Of a DNA stretch of 10,995 nt, positions 6,107 to 10,995 are shown in pieces. Every line of letters begins with the position of its first letter. Position 1 is the stretch's first letter. Source of the DNA: an uncultured Sutterella sp. (GTDB lineage: Bacteria; Pseudomonadota; Gammaproteobacteria; Burkholderiales; Burkholderiaceae_F); contig CABUOH010000018.1 of the NCBI GenBank assembly GCA_902493085.1, forward strand, positions 1-10,995, in the 5' to 3' direction. A model generated the notes under the pieces. The model had not been told where the DNA came from and made no database searches. It saw only the letters and a program-made list of their open reading frames with translations. A program made the position numbers and the translations under genes.

Positions 6107-7927
6107 TCAACTTTCATTGGCCACAATCTCGAGGACGGCATCTCCATAATTGACGAGCTTCTTTTCGCCGATGCCTGAAACTTTCCTCAGAGCCTCAAGA
6201 GTCGTCGGCCGCTCACGCACAATCTCAAGCAGCGTCGCATCCTTGAAGATGACGTAAGGCGGCTTGCCCAAGTTTTTCGCCTCATCACTCCTCCACTGGC
6301 GAAGCGCCTCATAAAGGCTTCTGTCCCTTTTTGAGAAATCCCGCAGCAAGGTTGCAGTCTCCGAATTCTCGCGCCGTTTTTTGCGTATCTCGGCCACGCG
6401 CTTTCGCACGCAGACCTTCATGTTTCCTCGAAGCAAATCTCGGGCCGCCTCTCCCAAGCTCAGAGCATTGCGCGCCGCAGGATCCACCCACACAACGTGA
6501 CGCGCCACGAGTTGACGGAGAAGAATGCGCCACTCAGCCGCCGACAAGTCCTGCCCAATGCACCAAGTCGAAATCTGGTCGTGCGAGAAACGGGCCACTC
6601 GCTCCGTCATGTTGCCCATCAGCACGTCGATGACGTGCTGAGCTCCGAAGCAAACGCCGCTCGCCTCGCGAATGCGATAGATGCATGAAACAAACTTCTT
6701 GGCAGGCACCGTCATGTCGAGCAGCTCAGGCGGTTCAAGACAGTTGTCACAATGGCCGCATGGTTTCGATTTTTCCCCGAAATAGGCCAGCAGCCGCTGT
6801 CTGCGGCAGTCCGGAGCCTCAGCAAGCCCCAGCATAGCGTCAAGCTTCTGCGTGCAAAGCTGTTTGTGCATCTCATCGGCATCGCTCGCGTCAATAAAAA
6901 AACGTTGATTGACGACATCATTGAGGCCATAGGCCATCCAAGCATCAGCCGGCTCACCGTCACGACCAGCGCGTCCTGTTTCCTGAAAGTACCCCTCGAT
7001 CGACTTCGGCATGTCGACGTGCGCGACAAAGCGTACATTGGGCTTGTCAATGCCCATGCCGAAAGCAATGGTCGCCACCATCACGATGCCGTCCTCGCGC
7101 AAAAATCGAGCCTGATTCCGAGCACGTTCATCCGTCGAGAGGCCTGCATGATACGGAAGAGCCTCAATGCCGAAACCTGAAAGATACTGGGCAATATCCT
7201 CTGTCGTTCGGCGGGCCAGACAGTAAACAATCCCGCTGTCTCCTGAGTGCTCATACTTGATGAAGTTGAGAAGCTGCTCCTTGACGTTGCGCTTGTCCAC
7301 GATGCGATAGAAGATGTTCGGCCTATCGAAGCTCGCCACGAACTCCTTGGCGTCTGTGAGGAGCTTGCCAATAATTTCTCCCCTGGTCTTCTCGTCGGCC
7401 GTAGCCGTGAGCGCAATGCGCGGCACCTGCGAATAGCGCGTCCTCAGAAGCTCAAGTTCCCCATACTCCGGACGGAAGTCGTGCCCCCAAACACTCACGC
7501 AATGAGCCTCATCAATGGCAAAAAGCGAAACTTTGATCCTGTCGAGCAACGAGAGCATCGCCCCCGTCATCAACCGCTCCGGCGCCACATAGAGCAGGTC
7601 TAGTCCGCCCGACAAAAGCGCGTCCTTGACCTCAGACGCCTCCTCCGGCGTCTGGGACGAATTGAGATATGCCGCCCTCACGCCGACCTCGTCAAGTGCA
7701 TCCACCTGATCCTGCATGAGCGCAATCAGGGGAGAGATCACGACGGCAACGCCGTCGCGCAACAATGCGGGGATCTGGTAGCAAAGACTCTTTCCACCTC
7801 CCGTCGGCATCAGCAAAGCATCATGCCCCGCCACAACGGCCTCGACCACTTCCTTCTGAAAGCCCCTGAAGGACTCATAGCCAAAAACCTGATTTAGCAC
7901 CTCGATCGGGGTATTGAAACGTCGCAT
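6107..7927 (-). CDS. recQ: ATP-dependent DNA helicase RecQ
   Basis: RecQ is a 3'-5' superfamily 2 helicase that works in recombinational repair and processing of stalled forks. Numbered from the ATG at 7927 (606 residues), it has Walker A MPTGGGKS (Lys46), the DEAH box at 139-142 inside IDEAHCVSVWGHDFRPEY, motif VI QETGRAGRDG (315-324), a zinc-binding module with Cys374, 390, 393 and 396, a winged-helix domain, and a C-terminal HRDC domain from about 534. All modules of a full-length E. coli-type RecQ are present. The frame extends to a TTG at 7945, but that codon sits in the T-run of the upstream terminator. The ATG at 7927 is preferred, though it has no good Shine-Dalgarno. The gene lies downstream of sstT on the same strand and is separated from it by a strong terminator. 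Confidence 0.95.
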   Translation of the reverse strand: MRRFNTPIEVLNQVFGYESFRGFQKEVVEAVVAGHDALLMPTGGGKSLCYQIPALLRDGVAVVISPLIALMQDQVDALDEVGVRAAYLNSSQTPEEASEVKDALLSGGLDLLYVAPERLMTGAMLSLLDRIKVSLFAIDEAHCVSVWGHDFRPEYGELELLRTRYSQVPRIALTATADEKTRGEIIGKLLTDAKEFVASFDRPNIFYRIVDKRNVKEQLLNFIKYEHSGDSGIVYCLARRTTEDIAQYLSGFGIEALPYHAGLSTDERARNQARFLREDGIVMVATIAFGMGIDKPNVRFVAHVDMPKSIEGYFQETGRAGRDGEPADAWMAYGLNDVVNQRFFIDASDADEMHKQLCTQKLDAMLGLAEAPDCRRQRLLAYFGEKSKPCGHCDNCLEPPELLDMTVPAKKFVSCIYRIREASGVCFGAQHVIDVLMGNMTERVARFSHDQISTWCIGQDLSAAEWRILLRQLVARHVVWVDPAARNALSLGEAARDLLRGNMKVCVRKRVAEIRKKRRENSETATLLRDFSKRDRSLYEALRQWRSDEAKNLGKPPYVIFKDATLLEIVRERPTTLEALRKVSGIGEKKLVNYGDAVLEIVANES

Positions 7928-7935
7928 ATCGTCGG

Positions 7936-7964
7936 TTAATCTCAAAAAAAATTGCCGGAGTCAA
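7936..7964 (-). promoter_or_regulatory. Possible recQ promoter overlapping the sstT terminator
   Basis: On the minus strand TTGACT (complement of 7959-7964, in the terminator loop and stem) lies 17 bases from GATTAA (complement of 7936-7941). The -35 matches 5 of 6 consensus bases, the -10 only 3 of 6. A start about 7 bases downstream would fall within a few bases of the recQ ATG, implying a leaderless or nearly leaderless mRNA. Confidence 0.25.
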
Positions 7965-7978
7965 ACTCCGGCAATTTT
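7944..7978 (-). terminator. Strong Rho-independent terminator of sstT
   Basis: A 13-bp uninterrupted stem (7966-7978 with 7948-7960; GC-rich core GCCGGAG/CTCCGGC) with a 5-base loop is followed on the minus strand by a T-run at 7950-7944, the inner part of which can also pair in the stem. It lies about 45 bases after the sstT stop codon. On the plus strand only a short TTTT follows. Confidence 0.9.
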
Positions 7979-8022
7979 AAATCAGCTCGACGTTACAAAG
8001 ACGAAGCTGCTTTTCATAGAGA

Positions 8023-9252
8023 TTACTCTCCCCGCTCCAAGCGCTCCGCTCGCTGGCAGGCGGCAATCGTAAAGAGCGCATCGCTAGAGGAGTTCAATGC
8101 CGTTTCGCAGGAGTCCTGGAGCACGCCGATGATGAAGCCCACGGCGACCACCTGCATGGCGGTATTCTGATCGATGCCGAAGAGGCCGCAGGCCAGCGGA
8201 ATGAGCATCAGAGAACCGCCCGGCACGCCCGAAGCGCCGCAGGCGCAGATCGAGGCAACAAAGGAGAGGAAAACGGCCGTACCCAGGTCGACAGGAATGT
8301 CGAGCGAGTAGGCGGCGGAAAGCGTCAGGACGGTGATCGTGATGGCGGCACCAGCCATGTTGACCGTAGCGCCCACGGGAATCGAGATGGAGTAAGTGGA
8401 TTCCGGAAGATTGAGACGACGACAAATTTCCAGATTGACAGGAATATTTGCAGCGGAGGATCGCGTGAAGAAGGCAGCCACCCCCGATTCACGCAGCGTC
8501 ATCAGCGTCACGGGGAACGGATTCTTGTGCGTGCAGAACCAGACAAGGAACGGGTTGATGACGAGAGCCACAAAGAACATGGAGCCGAGAAGCACCGCAA
8601 GCAACTGGATGTAGCCGATGAAAACTTCGGAGCCGGTCGTGGCGAAAGTGTTGGCCACAAGGCCGAAAATGCCGATGGGAGCAAAGCGAATGACGATGCG
8701 GACAACAAACTCGACCCCTTTGGCAGCGTCATTGAGCACTTCGCGCGTAGCGGCGGTGCCGTGACGCAGCACGATGCCCATTGCAACCGCCCAAGCGAGG
8801 ATGCCGATGTAGTTGCCCGAGGAAATGGCGTGAACGGGATTGTCGACAACATTGAGAATCACGTTGCCAAGCACTTCACCGATGCCGCCCGGCGTGTTTG
8901 CCGCCGCATCGGTTGCCGTCAGGATGAGCTTCGTGGGAAACATGAAGCTCGCCACAACCGCAACAATGGCTGCGGAAAACGTGCCTATCAGATAGAGAAC
9001 GAGAATGGACTTGATGTGGAAGTTCTCGCCGGACAAATTCTGATTGGCAATCGAGCTCATCACGAGCACGAACACCAGAATCGGAGCAACCGCCTTAAGG
9101 GCCGTCACGAAGACGGTGCCAAGAAAGCCGCATTGCACGGCAGCGGCAGGAGCTGCATAGGCAAGCGCGATGCCAAGCACCAGACCGACCAAAATCTGCT
9201 TGACCAGCGATGCCTGAAGGAACGGCATCGCAAAATTGAAGACTCGCTTCAT
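8023..9252 (-). CDS. sstT: Serine/threonine:Na+ symporter SstT
   Basis: This inner-membrane carrier of the dicarboxylate/amino acid:cation symporter family (DAACS) imports serine and threonine with sodium. From the ATG at 9252 the protein has 409 residues, near the remembered 414 of E. coli SstT, and matches it closely: SLVKQILVGLVLGI near the N-terminus, LKAVAPILV, GNYIGILAWA, FTRSSAANIPVN (262-273, the serine-rich re-entrant loop region), GATVNMAGAAITITVLTL (294-311, equivalent to the NMDG-type cation site) and VGFIIGVLQDSCETALNSS near the C-terminus. The ATG at 9252 has a GGAG Shine-Dalgarno (complement of 9260-9263) 7 bases upstream; the longer frame to 9312 adds 20 residues with no family character. 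The strong terminator follows. The upstream region has a 12-bp palindrome. Confidence 0.96.
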   Translation of the reverse strand: MKRVFNFAMPFLQASLVKQILVGLVLGIALAYAAPAAAVQCGFLGTVFVTALKAVAPILVFVLVMSSIANQNLSGENFHIKSILVLYLIGTFSAAIVAVVASFMFPTKLILTATDAAANTPGGIGEVLGNVILNVVDNPVHAISSGNYIGILAWAVAMGIVLRHGTAATREVLNDAAKGVEFVVRIVIRFAPIGIFGLVANTFATTGSEVFIGYIQLLAVLLGSMFFVALVINPFLVWFCTHKNPFPVTLMTLRESGVAAFFTRSSAANIPVNLEICRRLNLPESTYSISIPVGATVNMAGAAITITVLTLSAAYSLDIPVDLGTAVFLSFVASICACGASGVPGGSLMLIPLACGLFGIDQNTAMQVVAVGFIIGVLQDSCETALNSSSDALFTIAACQRAERLERGE

Positions 9253-9323
9253 TGTTGTACTCCAGGTGACATTCTTTTTTCGTACGGGCATTATTCCGCC
9301 TTCGGCGACCAAACCTCGGCGAC

Positions 9324-9335
9324 ATGCGTACGCAT
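9324..9335. repeat. 12-bp perfect palindrome upstream of sstT, possible operator
   Basis: ATGCGTACGCAT reads the same on both strands. It lies about 72 bases upstream of the sstT ATG and 213 bases upstream of the MFS start. A dimeric regulator could bind it, but no regulator gene is adjacent and no second copy was noticed in the window. Confidence 0.35.
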
Positions 9336-9480
9336 TTGCTTACATTACCAAAAACTGCGGCTTTCACCCCCTCCTCCTCCCGGCATTGGAGGCACCAAAA
9401 TGTCAATCAGATTTACATCTCTTGATCCGAATCAAGCCGCCTGAGGCGGACTCGTTAGTTCCGGAAGCCCGCACTTGCAC

Positions 9481-9510
9481 TTCGCACCGTCTGACGACTC
9501 GCGCTAATAT
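9481..9510 (+). promoter_or_regulatory. Weak candidate promoter of the MFS gene
   Basis: TTCGCA (9481-9486) is followed after 18 bases by TAATAT (9505-9510); each matches the sigma70 consensus at 4 of 6 positions. A start near 9517 would give a leader of about 32 bases before the ATG at 9549. Confidence 0.35.
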
Positions 9511-9548
9511 TGGATCTTCGTCAGTCCCTATTCAAACGTCCCGTTCCC

Positions 9549-10751
9549 ATGATGAGAAAGCCTGCCATTGGGTTTGTTCTTGCCTGCGTCTTCCTTGACG
9601 CACTGGGCATCGGGCTCATTGTTCCTGTTCTTCCGAGGCTCATCGGATCGCTCGCTGACACGCGCGACCTGCAGACCAGCTGGTACGGCGCAATCATGGT
9701 GAGCTACGGCCTGATGCAGTTCTTCTTCGCGCCCATCCTCGGCGCCCTTTCTGACCGCATCGGACGGCGTCCCGTGCTGCTTACGGGCATTCTCGGCCTT
9801 TCGATCATGATGATCGTGCCCGCCGTCAGCCAGTCCCTGCCCTTCATCCTGCTCTCGAGACTTGTCGGCGGCATGATGAGTTCCAACATCGTGGTGGCGC
9901 AGGCCTACATCGCCGACGTGACGCCCTCTCACCAGCGCATCGCCTCCTTCGGCAAGATCGGCGCAATCTTCGGGATTGCCTTCGTGCTCGGCCCCGCCGT
10001 GGGCGGCGTGCTCGGCCAGACCGATCCCAAAATTCCGTTCTTCGTCGCAAGCGCCATCTGCGCCCTCAACTTCCTCTACGGCTTCTTCATTCTTCCCGAG
10101 AGCCTCAGGGTCAGGTCGACGGCTCCGCTCTCCCTCGGACGCCTCAACCCGTTCTCCGCCATCTGGAGCCTGGCAGGCAACCTCAGTCTTCGCCCGCTGC
10201 TCGTCGTCATCACACTCTTCACGCTTGCACAGAGCCTGATGCAGTGCACCTGGGCGCTCTACACGGAATACCGCTACGCCTGGACGCCGCTCATGATCGG
10301 CATGTCGATCTTTGCCCTCGGCCTCTCGATCAGCCTCACGCAGGGCTTCATCCTGCCGCGTCTCGTCCAGAAGCTCGCGCCGGGACGCATCATCGTGACG
10401 GGCCTCCTCATCGGCCTTTCCTCCATGCTCGTCATCGCGCTTTCGCCGTCGGGCGCGGTGAGTCTCGCCATGGTCTGCCTCTTCGCCGTCATGGGCATCG
10501 TGGGGCCGACCATTCAGGGCCTCATCAGCAGGCGCTGCGAAGCAAGCACACAGGGCGTCAACATGGGAGCGGTCAGCTCGCTCAACAGCTTCACGGGCGC
10601 CATCTCGCCGCTCATCGGCACTCCTCTGCTCATAATCACGGCGGACCACCACATGCATCCCGTCCTTGCAGGCGCGCCCTACCTTGCCACCGTTCTACTC
10701 ATCGCCTGCGCGCTCGCTCTGACATTGAAGACGAACGTCGGCGGCGATTGA
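9549..10751 (+). CDS. MFS drug:H+ antiporter of the Tet/DHA1 type
   Basis: This 400-residue inner-membrane transporter has about 12 hydrophobic helices. Helix 1 has LDALGIGLIVPVLP with the Asp typical of TetA-type pumps. The loop between helices 2 and 3 has motif A GALSDRIGRRP (65-75). Motif C GIAFVLGPAVGG (142-153) is the antiporter signature. The C-terminal half has PTIQGLISRRCEAS, resembling the corresponding TetA segment. This places it in the TCR/Tet group of the DHA1 family, so proton-driven export of a small molecule is likely. The real substrate cannot be read from sequence, and no TetR-type repressor gene is next to it in the window. The start is ATG 9549 or 9552 (tandem); the frame also has a TTG at 9510, which overlaps the -10 candidate. 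No Shine-Dalgarno is seen. Confidence 0.88.
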   Translation: MMRKPAIGFVLACVFLDALGIGLIVPVLPRLIGSLADTRDLQTSWYGAIMVSYGLMQFFFAPILGALSDRIGRRPVLLTGILGLSIMMIVPAVSQSLPFILLSRLVGGMMSSNIVVAQAYIADVTPSHQRIASFGKIGAIFGIAFVLGPAVGGVLGQTDPKIPFFVASAICALNFLYGFFILPESLRVRSTAPLSLGRLNPFSAIWSLAGNLSLRPLLVVITLFTLAQSLMQCTWALYTEYRYAWTPLMIGMSIFALGLSISLTQGFILPRLVQKLAPGRIIVTGLLIGLSSMLVIALSPSGAVSLAMVCLFAVMGIVGPTIQGLISRRCEASTQGVNMGAVSSLNSFTGAISPLIGTPLLIITADHHMHPVLAGAPYLATVLLIACALALTLKTNVGGD

Positions 10752-10782
10752 AGGTCAACGGCCCCTACAGCCCATAACGAAA

Positions 10783-10819
10783 GAAGCACCGTTGGAAAAC
10801 GGTGCTTCCTTCATTTTTT
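10783..10819. terminator. Strong terminator after the MFS gene, probably bidirectional
   Basis: An 11-bp perfect stem GAAGCACCGTT (10783-10793) with AACGGTGCTTC (10798-10808) and a GGAA tetraloop is followed on the plus strand by CTTCATTTTTT. On the minus strand it is followed by the weaker TTTCGTT, so it may also end the ferredoxin-type gene coming from the right. Confidence 0.9.
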
Positions 10820-10824
10820 ACGGC

Positions 10825-10848
10825 CCGTCCGGTCTCTTGACCGGACGG
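10825..10848 (-). other. GC-rich hairpin downstream of the ferredoxin-type gene
   Basis: A 10-bp perfect stem CCGTCCGGTC (10825-10834) with GACCGGACGG (10839-10848) has a 4-base loop. It lies 11 bases beyond the stop of the minus-strand gene. No T-run follows on either strand, so it is not a standard terminator. It may protect the mRNA 3' end or act in tandem with the hairpin at 10783-10808. Confidence 0.5.
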
Positions 10849-10859
10849 CATCAGGTGCA

Positions 10860-10995
10860 TCAGATGGACTCGGGCACCATGTCGATCGCGCCGCAGGGAC
10901 ACTCGTTGGCGCAGATGCCGCAGCCCTTGCAGTACTCGTAGTTGATGCGGAACTTCTTGCCGGGACCGAGCTTGATGATGGCATTGTCAGGACAG
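10860..10995 (-). CDS. Ferredoxin-type 2[4Fe-4S] subunit, C-terminal part; probably the delta subunit of a 2-oxoacid:ferredoxin oxidoreductase
   Basis: The last 44 codons are present. They begin CPDNAIIK, the end of one 4Fe-4S motif, and continue to YCKGCGICANECPCGAIDM, a complete CxxCxxCxxxCP cluster motif (Cys at visible residues 22, 25, 28 and 32), ending in VPESI. The spacing of two motifs around KKFRINYEY is typical of the delta subunit (PorD-like) of pyruvate or related 2-oxoacid:acceptor oxidoreductases, which passes electrons from the catalytic subunit to ferredoxin. The catalytic subunits would lie outside the window, so a stand-alone ferredoxin or a subunit of another iron-sulfur enzyme remains possible. 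An extra Cys follows the CP (ECPCGAI). This gene suggests anaerobic metabolism. Confidence 0.8.
   Translation of the reverse strand, partial: CPDNAIIKLGPGKKFRINYEYCKGCGICANECPCGAIDMVPESI

Larger units (their letters stand above)
9253..9548. other. 296-base divergent intergenic region between sstT and the MFS gene
   Basis: No gene is seen here. Structure present: a direct repeat CGGCGAC at 9303-9309 and 9317-9323; a perfect 12-bp palindrome ATGCGTACGCAT at 9324-9335; a pyrimidine tract CCCCCTCCTCCTCCC at 9367-9381 (G-rich on the minus strand); and two adjacent small hairpins, CTTGAT-CCGA-ATCAAG (9421-9436) and CCGCC-TGA-GGCGG (9437-9449), neither followed by a T-run. No convincing sstT promoter could be placed: a perfect TTGACA (complement of 9401-9406) has no -10 at usable spacing. 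Confidence 0.6.

Noticed and set aside
9253..9312. A 20-residue N-terminal extension of SstT
   Set aside because: The ATG at 9252 has a well-placed GGAG and matches the length of known SstT.
8527..9444. A plus-strand open frame opposite sstT
   Set aside because: It is antisense to a clear SstT and has charged low-complexity composition without any recognisable domain.
9528..10658. A 376-codon minus-strand open frame opposite the MFS gene
   Set aside because: Its translation is dominated by Glu, Asp, Arg and His, the typical antisense shadow of a hydrophobic membrane protein.

Overview
The window reads as a stretch of chromosome from a GC-rich betaproteobacterium. The best guess is an anaerobic, gut-type member of the Burkholderiales close to Sutterella/Parasutterella. 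Three things point there: the tRNA-Tyr/tRNA-Thr/tuf order with a betaproteobacterial EF-Tu N-terminus, argS directly followed by a SPOR-domain gene, and a 2[4Fe-4S] ferredoxin-type subunit of the 2-oxoacid oxidoreductase delta kind at the right edge. The genus is an inference from remembered sequences; no search was run.

Left edge (1-440, minus strand): a stable-RNA/translation operon with a near-consensus sigma70 promoter, tRNA-Tyr(GTA), a 104-base spacer, tRNA-Thr(GGT) and the first codons of tuf. The spacer sits where related genomes carry tRNA-Gly(TCC). It holds what looks like a decayed copy: the 3' end is well preserved, but the T-arm and anticodon arm no longer fold.

548-2439: a full-length cardiolipin synthase (plus strand) meets, tail to tail, a small two-helix membrane protein of unknown function (minus strand).

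2440-6090 (plus strand): folE2 (GTP cyclohydrolase IB, first step of folate and other pterin synthesis), preceded by a leader that can form two mutually exclusive hairpins; then argS (arginyl-tRNA synthetase) in a probable two-gene operon with a SPOR-domain membrane protein, closed by a strong bidirectional terminator.

6107-9252 (minus strand): sstT (Na+/serine-threonine symporter) and recQ (3'-5' DNA helicase). A very strong terminator lies between them, so close to recQ that the recQ promoter must overlap it or recQ must depend on read-through.

9549-10995: a Tet/DHA1-type MFS efflux transporter (plus strand), a strong terminator, and the 3' end of a ferredoxin-type subunit (minus strand).

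No mobile element, CRISPR array, toxin-antitoxin pair, phage gene or defence cassette is visible. The genes are ordinary core genes. The points worth a second look are the tRNA-Gly relic, the folE2 leader, the recQ/terminator overlap, the sstT upstream region and the unknown small membrane protein.
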